In this document: piece by piece, positions 12,082 to 19,725 of the stretch
Layout: the number at the start of each line of letters is the position of its first letter
Position numbering within the stretch: position 1 is the stretch's first letter
Assembly (NCBI RefSeq): GCF_000981585.1
Contig: NZ_LN831776.1
Location: 387,001-451,000, forward strand
Direction: 5' to 3'
Source: Paenibacillus riograndensis SBR5
Lineage (GTDB): Bacteria > Bacillota > Bacilli > Paenibacillales > Paenibacillaceae
DNA: 64,000 nt
The notes under the pieces: generated by a model
Told to the model about the DNA's origin: nothing
The model's database searches: none
What the model saw: only the letters and a program-made list of their open reading frames with translations
Made by a program: the position numbers and the translations under genes

Positions 12082-12128
12082 AAAGAGTTGCCGTAGGATT
12101 CATGGGGAGTCGTTCTCCAGGTAACGCT

Positions 12129-12178
12129 AGAACCAATACGGCTGTCCCGTGGAGGACGGCACAGCCGTATTGGTTCTT
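12129..12178. terminator. Perfect 17-pair hairpin upstream of the GH3 operon
   Basis: AGAACCAATACGGCTGT (12129-12145) pairs exactly with ACAGCCGTATTGGTTCT (12161-12177). Only three T follow on this strand and none of note on the other, so termination is possible but unproven. Confidence 0.55.
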
Positions 12179-12281
12179 TCCAAAGCTCAATCACAAAAAA
12201 CAAACTACTTTGAAGCAACCGGGCTGGATGAGAGATCTTCTGGCACAGTAGAATTTTATACTTATTTTATAGCTGTCTTTA

Positions 12282-12310
12282 TTTAGAGTGATCTGTATTC
12301 CCGCTACACT
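12282..12310 (+). promoter_or_regulatory. Candidate promoter of the GH3 operon
   Basis: TTTAGA (12282-12287), 17 bases, TACACT (12305-12310), closely matching the promoter at 3727-3755 including spacer words. Confidence 0.55.
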
Positions 12311-12342
12311 GTAGATAGTAACTACCGGGAGGAATTGTGACC

Positions 12343-14070
12343 ATGCATAGGCCGCTGACAAGGGAAGAGCAGGATTGGGTAGAGCGCACGCTGACATCCA
12401 TGAGCCTGCGGGAAAAGATTGGGCAAACGATGCAGGATCATGCGGGGCGGCTGCCCTTCAAGGGTAACGATGAGGAGGCGCTTGCGGCATATTTGAAAAC
12501 GTATCCAGTAGGGAGCTTTTTTATCGGCGGAGAGGTGATTCAGAAGGCGGCGGGCAAGGCGGAGGAGTACCGGGATTGGGCGGAGCAGCTGCAGCGGATC
12601 AGCAAATATCCGTTGCTGTTCTCCGGCGACCTGGAGTTTGGTGCGGGGTCGGCGGTGAAGAGCCTGACCGCATTCCCGCCGCTCCTTGGGCTGGCTGCTG
12701 CTGACGATGAGGCCCTGGCCTACGAATACGGCAAATTCACAGCACTGGAAGGGCGGGCGGCGGGTTTTACCTGGGCGCTGGCACCCGGGACGGATCTTTT
12801 GCTGAACTGGATGAATCCTGTAATTACTACGCGCTGCCTGGGGGATGACGCGAGACGGGCGGCCAGGCTGGCGGGCGCAGTCATGCGGGGAATGCAGGAC
12901 CATGGCCTGGCAGCATGTGCCAAGCATTTTCCGGGAGACGGGGTAGACTATCGGGACCAGCATATTGTGACCACCATCAACGGCTTGTCTGAGGAAGAGT
13001 GGTTCGCGGCTTACGGGCAAGTGTCGCAGCATATGATTGATCAGGGTGTCCTGTCGTATATGACCGGGCATATTGCCCTTCCCTGGCTGGAAGGAGGGAC
13101 GCAGGAAGAGAAGCCTGTACCGGCAACGGTGTCGGAACGCATCACCACAGGACTGCTGCGGGAGCGTATGGGCTTTGCAGGCGTGGTGCTGTCAGATGCG
13201 CTGGATATGGGCGGATTTCTGGCCTGGGGCAGTTATGAGAAACGGATGGTGGACTGCTTCAACAGCGGCACGGATGTGCTGCTGTGGCCGGGTGTGGAAT
13301 ATTTCGGGGTCATGGAGCAGGCAGTCAGTGAAGGGACCGTCCTTATGGAACGGTTGGATGCCAGTGTCCGCCGGGTGCTGGAGCTGAAAGCCTTGCTTGG
13401 GGTGCACCGGGTGGATCAAAAGGGCAGGGACCCGCAAGCGGTTCCGCTGCTGAATGACCGGCTACCGCCAAAGCTCGACCTGGAAGCCAGACAACTGAGC
13501 CGAACGATTGCAGAGCGCTGTATTACGCTTGTCCGCAATCGTGGCGGTATCCTGCCGCTTGACCCTCAGACCACCCGCCGGGTGCTGGTGGTTCTCCTGA
13601 ACAAAGTGACGGAAGGCCGCAAGTATGAGCGGATGAATGTCTTTGTGGAGCTTTTACGGGCGAGAGGGTTACAGGTGGATATCCTCGATGAATTTGAGCC
13701 GCTGGGCACGCTGCGCAAATGGGAGCTGTCGGGGATTCGCTGGGATGCTGCGTTTGCACCTTATTTTCTGCCTCTGCACGGCATGATGAATACAGCCCGG
13801 CCGGTGGGCGAGGCGGCCAAGGCGATCTGGGCGATGCAGCATGCGGAGACCATCCGTCCGATTGGAATTTCTTTTGCCACGCCATATTTGCTGCAGGATA
13901 TGCCGTTTCTGGATGCGCTAATTAATGCCTATTCGCTGCATGAAGAGACGGTGGAGCTTACGGTGAAAGCGCTGTTCGGAGAGGTGCCCTTTCAGGGGCA
14001 GTCTCCGGTGAAGGCGGACCCGCTGGACGGTTCTCCGGACTTAAAGGGGGTTCATCATCATGAACACTGA
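12343..14070 (+). CDS. Glycoside hydrolase family 3 protein (NagZ/beta-glucosidase type)
   Basis: A cytoplasmic protein of 575 residues with no signal peptide. The GH3 barrel fills about residues 15-350: KHFPGDG (194-200) is the substrate-binding motif, and Asp285 in LSDALDMGG is the expected nucleophile. The remainder is an alpha/beta sandwich. KHFPGDG resembles the beta-N-acetylglucosaminidase branch (KHFPGHGD) but the downstream His of that branch is not placed identically, so substrate is open. GGGAGGA ends nine bases before ATG 12343; the GTG six bases earlier is less well spaced. The last 11 bases overlap the next gene, indicating translational coupling with a GH88/105 enzyme. Confidence 0.87.
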   Translation: MHRPLTREEQDWVERTLTSMSLREKIGQTMQDHAGRLPFKGNDEEALAAYLKTYPVGSFFIGGEVIQKAAGKAEEYRDWAEQLQRISKYPLLFSGDLEFGAGSAVKSLTAFPPLLGLAAADDEALAYEYGKFTALEGRAAGFTWALAPGTDLLLNWMNPVITTRCLGDDARRAARLAGAVMRGMQDHGLAACAKHFPGDGVDYRDQHIVTTINGLSEEEWFAAYGQVSQHMIDQGVLSYMTGHIALPWLEGGTQEEKPVPATVSERITTGLLRERMGFAGVVLSDALDMGGFLAWGSYEKRMVDCFNSGTDVLLWPGVEYFGVMEQAVSEGTVLMERLDASVRRVLELKALLGVHRVDQKGRDPQAVPLLNDRLPPKLDLEARQLSRTIAERCITLVRNRGGILPLDPQTTRRVLVVLLNKVTEGRKYERMNVFVELLRARGLQVDILDEFEPLGTLRKWELSGIRWDAAFAPYFLPLHGMMNTARPVGEAAKAIWAMQHAETIRPIGISFATPYLLQDMPFLDALINAYSLHEETVELTVKALFGEVPFQGQSPVKADPLDGSPDLKGVHHHEH

Positions 14071-15124
14071 GCGGAAGCTTGCGGAGACGCTGGATCTATT
14101 GTTTCGATATATGATTTTGGAGGAGCATAAGGGACACTGGGGAATGGACATCGATCACTGGGACTGGGTGCCGGGGGTCGGCGTGATTTCGTTGATGGAG
14201 TACGCCACAGCCAGCGGGCGGGGGGAAGTTCTGGATTATCTGCTGCAGTGGGTGAACCGCAATAAACGCAAGGCCGAAGGGGCAAAAGTTATTAATGCAT
14301 TGGCCCCCTTTGCGCTCTTTCCGGAGCTGTACCGCCAGACAGGGGACCCATGGTTTCTGCAAAAAGCCATGTCCACCGCCGATTGGATGCTGAACGCTGC
14401 TCCGGTCACACGTGAAGGCGCATTGGAGCATACCGTAACGGAAAATGTGGATTTCCCGGAGCAGGTATGGGCGGATACAGTCTACATGGCGGTTTTGTTC
14501 CTGGCGCGCCTGGGCGGGCTGACGGGAGAGCCCCGGCTGGCGGATGCTGCAGTCCAGCAGACGCTGCTGCATCTGCAATTGCTGCAGGATCCGGAGTCGG
14601 GGCTGCTGTACCACGGCTGGAACAGCCGGGCGGGCAATCATATGTCGGCAGTCCATTGGGCGCGCGCCAATGCATGGATTACCCTGGCCGTTCCCCAGAT
14701 TGTAGCGGAGCTTAGAGAGGCGGTTGCGATTCCCGAAGAGTTGTACAGCCGGTACCGCTTGCTCGCCGCAGGTCTGCTATCCTGTCAGGCGGGGAATGGG
14801 TTATGGCATACGGTCTTGAACAGACCGGATTTTGTTCAGGAGACTTCAGGCAGTGCGGGAATAGCCTGCGGGTTCATCAAGGGCGTGGAGCAGGGCCTGC
14901 TGGAATCCTCTTATCTGGATGGTGCCCGGCAGACCGTTCAAGGTATTCTTCCGCTCATCGCAGAGAACGGAGAAGTGCAAGGGGTATCCGGCGGGACGCC
15001 CGTCATGCCTTCAGCAGATGCTTACAATACCATCGAAATCTACCCTACGCTGTATGGACAGGGGCTGGTGCTGCAGCTGTTCACGCAGGCGCCGGATCTG
15101 TTATCGGGCACACGTTCGGCATGA
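14060..15124 (+). CDS. Glycoside hydrolase family 88/105 (unsaturated uronyl/rhamnogalacturonyl hydrolase-like)
   Basis: A 354-residue cytoplasmic alpha/alpha barrel. Motifs of the family are visible: WADTVYMAVLFLARLG (about 135-150), HWARANAWITLAVP (about 197-210), QETSGSAGIACGF (about 257-269). Members such as YteR remove unsaturated uronic acid from oligosaccharides made by polysaccharide lyases. It overlaps the GH3 gene by 11 bases and precedes another putative carbohydrate enzyme, so the operon probably finishes off an imported acidic oligosaccharide. Exact substrate is not determinable. Confidence 0.87.
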   Translation: MNTERKLAETLDLLFRYMILEEHKGHWGMDIDHWDWVPGVGVISLMEYATASGRGEVLDYLLQWVNRNKRKAEGAKVINALAPFALFPELYRQTGDPWFLQKAMSTADWMLNAAPVTREGALEHTVTENVDFPEQVWADTVYMAVLFLARLGGLTGEPRLADAAVQQTLLHLQLLQDPESGLLYHGWNSRAGNHMSAVHWARANAWITLAVPQIVAELREAVAIPEELYSRYRLLAAGLLSCQAGNGLWHTVLNRPDFVQETSGSAGIACGFIKGVEQGLLESSYLDGARQTVQGILPLIAENGEVQGVSGGTPVMPSADAYNTIEIYPTLYGQGLVLQLFTQAPDLLSGTRSA

Positions 15125-15169
15125 AAAGCGGGATTGGATTCCCCTTACCTTGAGGAAAGGAAGATCATC

Positions 15170-16888
15170 GTGAAGAAAACGGCCGAACAGCTAAATAAAC
15201 ATGAAGCCATAGATCATCAGCGGATGCTGATCCGCAAAATGCAGTCACTCGGGTCCCGCTACAATCCGGAGCTCCGCATGCTTCAGTCGCCGTTCAGCAG
15301 CCCGGGTTATCATACCACGCTGCGGGGTGTAGAATTCATCCATTCCACCCGGGATTCGCTGTCGTATGCACTCGGGCTGCTGGATACAGAGCTTGCCGAG
15401 CATGAGCCGCGGGCCTTCGGGATTATCGCCCAGGTGGTGTCTCTTCAGGATACGGACCGCAGCCGGGATACCTTCGGGATCTGGCCCTGGTTCTATGAAG
15501 AACCGCTGGCACAAATGGCGCCGCCCGACTGGAACTGGGCGGACTTCTGCGGCAGCCGCCTGATTCAGGCCCTCAAGCGCCATGGGAACAGGTTCCCGGA
15601 GGCCCTGCGCAAGGCCGTTGCCGACTCCGTTAGCTATGCCTGTGAGGCCATTATCAAGCGGAACGTCGGGCCGGATTACACTAATATTGCAATTCTGGGG
15701 GCCTTCGTCACCAGAATTGCAGGGGAGCAGCTGGAACGCGGGGATTTCGCGGACTATGGGTTGAAGCGTCTGCAGAAGCTGTATGACTATACGATGAAGC
15801 GCGGCGCTTTTCAGGAATATAACAGCCCGGTCTATACGTACATCGCCATCCTGGAGTTATCCAAGCTGCATTCCGAAACCATGGATGACCAGGTGCGCGG
15901 GCTCACCAGAGAGTTGATTGATCTGACCTGGAGGAGTGTGGCGGGCTATTACCACCCGGCGACCGGGCAGTGGTCCGGCCCGCATTCCCGCTCTTATGAG
16001 ACGCTCCTGAATAATCAGAGCAAGGCTTTTTTGCAGGTGGCCACCCGGGGGACAGTGATGTTTTTCGGTTGGGAAGAGCTGCCGTACGAAGAAGAATGGT
16101 ACAAAAGCGGCTTCGAGTGTCCGGCAGCCTGTCTGGAGGCCTTCAGCGTTCCGCGTACACAAGAAATCAGGCAGCTTTATGAAGGCGATGAGACGGACGG
16201 CACCGGCAAATGGGCCGTTACTTATATGACGCCCCGGGTCAGCATCGGATCTTTTACAAATAGTGATCTGTGGAATCAGAGGCGGCCGCTGCTGGTCTAT
16301 GCGGATAACAACGGCCTTCCTGTTTATATGCAGCTCCGGTGCCTGCACGATGGCTATGACTTTTGCTCGGCCCGCTTCAAGTCGAAGCAGGAACAGGGGC
16401 AGGTGCTGTTCGGCATTGACTTCATCACAGATGGAGGGGATACCCATCCCAATCTGGATCTTACGGGCGGCGCAATCGAGGCTGGGGATTTACGGCTGCG
16501 GCTGGAGATCGGAGGCCAGCTCAAGGGAGTGGCTGCCAAGTCTACGGCAGAAGGGGCTTCCATTCGGGTCGGAGAGGCACACTGTGTGCTCACGACATGG
16601 TTTGCGGCGTTTACGGGACACTCAGGTGCGGGCCGCGACTGGACCTGGGAGGTTCATGAGACGGGGGACCGGATTCTGGTGGAGCTGATTCTGTACTCCG
16701 GCCCGCGCAAACGCATAGACCTTCATGCCCTTCAGCAGGCGGCAATGGTTTTTTCTTTGGATATGGAGAAGCCCCCGGGAAGCTCCGGTCCGCAAATAGA
16801 GGTGGCAGAGGGCAAGCTGCGGGTGAGCGCCAGCGGGGAAGAGGCGGAAGCCTTCTCGCTTCGTCTGCGCCCTGGTCAAGCGGAGTAG
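15170..16888 (+). CDS. Uncharacterised carbohydrate-active-type protein, helical N-half and beta-rich C-half
   Basis: A 572-residue protein without signal peptide that I do not recognise. Residues 1-320 are helical with repeated Trp/Tyr-containing segments (GIWPWFYEEPL, DWNWADFCGSRL, GPDYTNIAILGAF, YNSPVYTYIAILEL) like an alpha/alpha toroid; GPHSRSY at 270-276 is a candidate active-site loop. The last 230 residues are beta-strands. This architecture recalls polysaccharide lyases or heparinase-like enzymes, but that is inference. GTG 15170 is chosen because GAGGAAAGG lies nine bases before it; the longer frame from 15134 has no ribosome site. It follows the GH88/105 gene by 45 bases. Confidence 0.7.
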   Translation: MKKTAEQLNKHEAIDHQRMLIRKMQSLGSRYNPELRMLQSPFSSPGYHTTLRGVEFIHSTRDSLSYALGLLDTELAEHEPRAFGIIAQVVSLQDTDRSRDTFGIWPWFYEEPLAQMAPPDWNWADFCGSRLIQALKRHGNRFPEALRKAVADSVSYACEAIIKRNVGPDYTNIAILGAFVTRIAGEQLERGDFADYGLKRLQKLYDYTMKRGAFQEYNSPVYTYIAILELSKLHSETMDDQVRGLTRELIDLTWRSVAGYYHPATGQWSGPHSRSYETLLNNQSKAFLQVATRGTVMFFGWEELPYEEEWYKSGFECPAACLEAFSVPRTQEIRQLYEGDETDGTGKWAVTYMTPRVSIGSFTNSDLWNQRRPLLVYADNNGLPVYMQLRCLHDGYDFCSARFKSKQEQGQVLFGIDFITDGGDTHPNLDLTGGAIEAGDLRLRLEIGGQLKGVAAKSTAEGASIRVGEAHCVLTTWFAAFTGHSGAGRDWTWEVHETGDRILVELILYSGPRKRIDLHALQQAAMVFSLDMEKPPGSSGPQIEVAEGKLRVSASGEEAEAFSLRLRPGQAE

Positions 16889-16922
16889 GACTGCTGCCGG
16901 TACAGTCATCGCAAAAAGAAAT

Positions 16923-16971
16923 AAAGCAGCTAAAGAGGTCCGGGAGTTACCCTGCCTTCTTTTGCTGCTTT
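16923..16971. terminator. Bidirectional terminator between the GH operon and hflX
   Basis: AAAGCAGC-AAAGAGG pairs with CCTTCTTT-GCTGCTTT. T-rich tracts exist on the minus-strand side (toward the end of hflX) and partly on the plus side. Confidence 0.6.
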
Positions 16972-17025
16972 CAGTTAGATGGACAAGTTGGGCCGGGGCA
17001 CTGGGAAATTCAAGCGTGCTCTCAC

Positions 17026-18297
17026 TTACTGAGAGATCACAACAAAATCGCTTTTGAACCGCTCATAATCGGCGGCCCGGCATTCCAGCTTCAGGCGTGT
17101 GCCCTGTTCTTCATAGCTGACCTCCTGCACATCGGCGTGGTCATTGAAGTAGGAAACTACGCTGCCGCGGTCGAACGGCACCAGTATTTCGCACCGGATA
17201 TAATCATTGAAGACATGCTGGCGGACCAGGTCAATCAGCTCGGCGATTCCGCTTTTCTGCTTAGCGGAGAGAGTGACAGTATTCTCCTTTACTACAGGAT
17301 AAGGCAACTCTGTCAGGTCAGCTTTGTTATAAGCCTTAATGGCCGGGATTCCGTCAGCGCCCAGAGCCTTCAGGGTTTCCTCCGTAACAGCGATATGCTG
17401 GCCCACCTGCGGATCGGAAATGTCGGCTACATGAATCAGCAGGTCAGCCTCGGTAACCTCTTCGAGCGTAGAGCGGAAGGCCTTGACCAGATGATGGGGC
17501 AGCTGGCTGACAAAACCGACCGTGTCGGTCAACAAAAAGGTTTTACGGTCAGGCAGCTCAATGCTGCGCACTGAGGTTTCCAATGTGGCGAACAGCATAT
17601 CCTTGGCCAACACCCCTTTTTGAGACCCGGGGTGGTAGGTTTCCATTATGGTGTTCATTAAGCTGGACTTGCCGGTATTGGTATAACCGACGAGACAGAC
17701 TACGGGCACCTCGTTTTTGCGCCGCTGCTTGCGCTGGACCTGCCGCCGGGCTACTTGAGTCTGCAGCTCCAGCTGCAGTGCCGTGATGCGTTCCTCGATT
17801 CGGCGCCGGTCCAGCTCCAGCTTGGTTTCCCCGGCACCGCGGTTTTTCAGTCCCGCTCCGCCGCCTTGTCTGCCGAGGGACTCGCGCATTCCGGCCAGCC
17901 GGGGGAGCATGTACTGCAGCTGTGCCACCTCCACCTGGAGCTGGGCCTCCTTCGTTTTGGCACGTTCGGCAAAAATATTCAGAATCAGGACGGTCCGGTC
18001 AATGACCTGACGGTCCAGCGCCGATTCCAGATTGCGGATCTGGGAAGGGGAGAGCTCATCATTAAAAATAACAATGGGCGCCTCCAGCGCTTCCAACAGG
18101 GCTTCCAGCTCCCCGATTTTGCCTGTACCGATATAATGCGCCGGGTTAATGCGGCTGGATTTCTGGCTCAGCTCACCGACCACCTCAAGCTCACAGGCCG
18201 CCGCCAGATTGCGCAGCTCTTCCATGGAATAAGCGAAATCCTTGTCATTCTGCAGCTGAACACCGACAATCACTGCCTTTTGATGTACAGTTTCCAT
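17026..18297 (-). CDS. hflX: Ribosome-associated GTPase HflX
   Basis: A 423-residue protein with the N-terminal HflX domain (about 1-120), coiled linker with 'GGGAGLKNRGAGETKLELDRRRI' (family signature), and a G domain: P-loop GYTNTGKSS near residue 205, G3 DTVGF, G4 NKADL. HflX splits stalled 70S ribosomes after heat or antibiotic stress. The ATG follows GTGGAGG. The 445-base leader has a consensus promoter, a 12-codon leader ORF and a terminator 35 bases before the start, suggesting control by attenuation. It ends facing the GH operon with a shared terminator. Confidence 0.93.
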   Translation of the reverse strand: METVHQKAVIVGVQLQNDKDFAYSMEELRNLAAACELEVVGELSQKSSRINPAHYIGTGKIGELEALLEALEAPIVIFNDELSPSQIRNLESALDRQVIDRTVLILNIFAERAKTKEAQLQVEVAQLQYMLPRLAGMRESLGRQGGGAGLKNRGAGETKLELDRRRIEERITALQLELQTQVARRQVQRKQRRKNEVPVVCLVGYTNTGKSSLMNTIMETYHPGSQKGVLAKDMLFATLETSVRSIELPDRKTFLLTDTVGFVSQLPHHLVKAFRSTLEEVTEADLLIHVADISDPQVGQHIAVTEETLKALGADGIPAIKAYNKADLTELPYPVVKENTVTLSAKQKSGIAELIDLVRQHVFNDYIRCEILVPFDRGSVVSYFNDHADVQEVSYEEQGTRLKLECRAADYERFKSDFVVISQ

Positions 18298-18330
18298 ATA
18301 TTAATCAACCTCCACGAGTAAAATTGGACA

Positions 18331-18358
18331 TAAAAAAGCACAGGCCGTCTGCCTGTGC
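18331..18358 (-). terminator. Terminator in the hflX leader (probable attenuator)
   Basis: On the minus strand GCACAGGC (18358-18351), loop AGACG, GCCTGTGC (18345-18338), then six T (18337-18332). It lies about 35 bases upstream of the hflX ATG and downstream of the hflX promoter, so it ends leader transcripts rather than a separate gene. Confidence 0.85.
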
Positions 18359-18366
18359 TAACAGTA

Positions 18367-18615
18367 TCAATAGAGGACAACAGAATAGGGCCACCGGAGG
18401 AATCTACATTCCCCAAGTCCCTTCTTCGGCATTTCCATAGCAACAATGAATGTATGCAAAAAAATACGGCGGCCCGGCAGAACAGCAAGCTGCTGCACCT
18501 GTCTGCGGGGCGGTTCATTGTGATTGCCTGATGGAGCTGCAAGTATTCCTAAAGGCGATGCCGGCGTGACGATCTGTCCGCCGGACGTTTGGTTCAAGCT
18601 GTGGGCTGCCTTCAA
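18367..18615 (-). other. Possible 82-codon frame within the hflX leader
   Basis: A TTG-started frame ends nine bases before the attenuator stem. It lacks a recognisable ribosome site and any known domain. It may be only an accident of a structured leader, but translation up to the terminator would influence folding, so it is recorded here. Confidence 0.25.
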
Positions 18616-18677
18616 AAATAGATAGACCTATCCTGAGTCCTCTGCACGGGGCAGAGCTTTAGCGCTATAAAATTAGC

Positions 18678-18716
18678 TTAGCCGCGTAAAGTGCGAATCC
18701 GGATATAGTCTATCAC
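18678..18716 (-). CDS. Leader peptide of hflX (MIDYIRIRTLRG), candidate drug-sensing stall peptide
   Basis: A 12-codon ORF starting GTG at 18716, six bases after a strong GGAGGG, and ending TAA at 18678. The peptide, V/M-I-D-Y-I-R-I-R-T-L-R-G, contains Arg-Ile-Arg. Established knowledge: Arg/Lys-X-Arg/Lys is the motif at which macrolide-bound ribosomes stall on ErmDL-type leaders. It is the first start site of the transcript from the 18749/18772 promoter. Function in attenuation of hflX is inferred; TTG 18722 in frame is an alternative start (14 codons). Confidence 0.55.
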   Translation of the reverse strand: MIDYIRIRTLRG

Positions 18717-18748
18717 ACGCAACCCTCCGTTCTTCAAAAGTTACGTTG

Positions 18749-18777
18749 ATTCTAACACATCTGCCGGAAGCTGGCAA
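18749..18777 (-). promoter_or_regulatory. Sigma-A promoter of the hflX leader
   Basis: On the minus strand TTGCCA (18777-18772), a 17-base spacer and TAGAAT (18754-18749). Predicted start of transcription is about 18742, giving a leader of roughly 445 bases. Confidence 0.75.
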
Positions 18778-18859
18778 CTTGCTCCATTTCAGGGAGCGTC
18801 CGAATGCGCTGCCATGCCGCCAATCTGCCGTTTTATCTAGAAACTTCTAAATCATGGCG

Positions 18860-18868
18860 CATACGATA
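18860..18868 (+). promoter_or_regulatory. Sigma-K-like -10 element
   Basis: CATACGATA matches the CATANNNTA consensus of the mother-cell sigma-K factor, 33 bases before the coding start. An AAAC about 15 bases upstream is a partial match to the -35 (ACA/C). Confidence 0.5.
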
Positions 18869-18900
18869 TAAGAACGACATTACTAGAAGGAGGATGAGCT

Positions 18901-19695
18901 GTGCCTTATTTAACAACTAACACATTAACAAGCAGACCCACCAGGGGGCTGGGCACCATTAGCCAGGTAATCATAAAAACGGTCAACAACGGATCGTCCA
19001 AAGCTGTGGTGTATATAACAGGCCTGAATAATGATGTAACCCCCGAAACGCTGTTTGCCCAGGAATTATTTGAAGTGAATTACCGGGAGGTAGTAACCAG
19101 AATCTATAATATTACCCAGACTTATTTTCAGTTCAATGCCGTATACTCCCAGGAGCAGACGCAGATCCAGATTTTCCTGGTAGATAGTGCAGGTGTCTTG
19201 TCGCAGGTTGCGCTGGAGCAGCTTGAGGTCAGCCGGATCACCTCGGAATTCCGGGAAAATATCGCTGTCACTGCGTCCGACTTTGCGCTTATCAGCTTCC
19301 GCAGAAACACTGCGGTCGTAATTCCGGAGGCTGTGGCTGCTGAAATCAAGCCGGACAGCCTGGAAATTCTGGCCTCCACGCCGATCCGGTACAAAATCGT
19401 GGGCGGTGGAACCGTGAATGGCACCTTTGTCAACTTCCCTACGCCTACTACGGCGATCTCTGCAACCGAAACTGCACTGCAAGTGAATTACACCTGCACG
19501 GCCGTGACAGGCGGAAGGGTGATCACCCAAGGCATCGGTTCCGGCATAGCCGGTGCTTATCAGAATGTAGCCGCCAATTTGACTAGTCAGCAGCTTTTAT
19601 ACAATCTGACGGATGAAATCATCACACTGGTCGTCAGCTCGCTTGCAGGTTCAGACAATCTGGCAGCGGTCTTCAGAATGTCCGAGGAATGGTGA
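18901..19695 (+). CDS. Hypothetical spore-surface-type protein
   Basis: A 264-residue protein without signal peptide or known catalytic motif. It is beta-rich, with hydrophobic/polar alternation and many Thr/Ser/Val. The first 110 residues share a pattern with the N-terminal domain of the collagen-like protein at 1153: a V-x-I-x-x-x-N-x-x-S segment, then A-x-V-x-I-x-G, then a Phe-rich strand. This suggests both carry the same anchoring or assembly module. GTG start with AGAAGGAGG eight bases upstream. The CATACGATA element upstream implies late mother-cell expression. Function is unknown; spore coat or exosporium is inferred. Confidence 0.65.
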   Translation: MPYLTTNTLTSRPTRGLGTISQVIIKTVNNGSSKAVVYITGLNNDVTPETLFAQELFEVNYREVVTRIYNITQTYFQFNAVYSQEQTQIQIFLVDSAGVLSQVALEQLEVSRITSEFRENIAVTASDFALISFRRNTAVVIPEAVAAEIKPDSLEILASTPIRYKIVGGGTVNGTFVNFPTPTTAISATETALQVNYTCTAVTGGRVITQGIGSGIAGAYQNVAANLTSQQLLYNLTDEIITLVVSSLAGSDNLAAVFRMSEEW

Positions 19696-19697
19696 AG

Positions 19698-19725
19698 CCT
19701 GACTGCGCCGGCCCAGGGCCGGTCA
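19698..19725. terminator. GC-rich hairpin between convergent genes
   Basis: CTGACTGCGCCGGCCCAGG and GCCGGTCAG fold into a compact hairpin in the 27-base gap. It lacks a T-run. Confidence 0.35.

Larger units (their letters stand above)
11170..12342. other. 1.17-kb gene-free region rich in repeats and hairpins
   Basis: Contains the two terminators above, an inverted repeat pair at 11705-11834, four copies of the GTGGAAAAAG repeat at 11898-12081, a 17-pair hairpin at 12129-12177, and the promoter of the GH3 operon. I see no credible coding frame; the short opposite-strand frames lack ribosome sites. Confidence 0.7.
18298..18900. other. Divergent control region between hflX and the surface-protein gene
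   Basis: The minus strand carries the hflX promoter, leader ORF and attenuator; the plus strand carries a sigma-K-like promoter at 18860. A stable leader hairpin (CTCTGC, loop, GCAGAG; around 18636-18653) precedes a TGCCCCGTGC word that could pair with the attenuator arm GCACAGGCA. Confidence 0.6.

Noticed and set aside
12009..12397. Two short minus-strand frames before the GH3 gene
   Set aside because: They lie over repeats and the long hairpin, without ribosome sites.
18270..18542. 90-codon minus-strand frame through the hflX attenuator
   Set aside because: It reads through the terminator hairpin and into hflX out of frame; no ribosome site.
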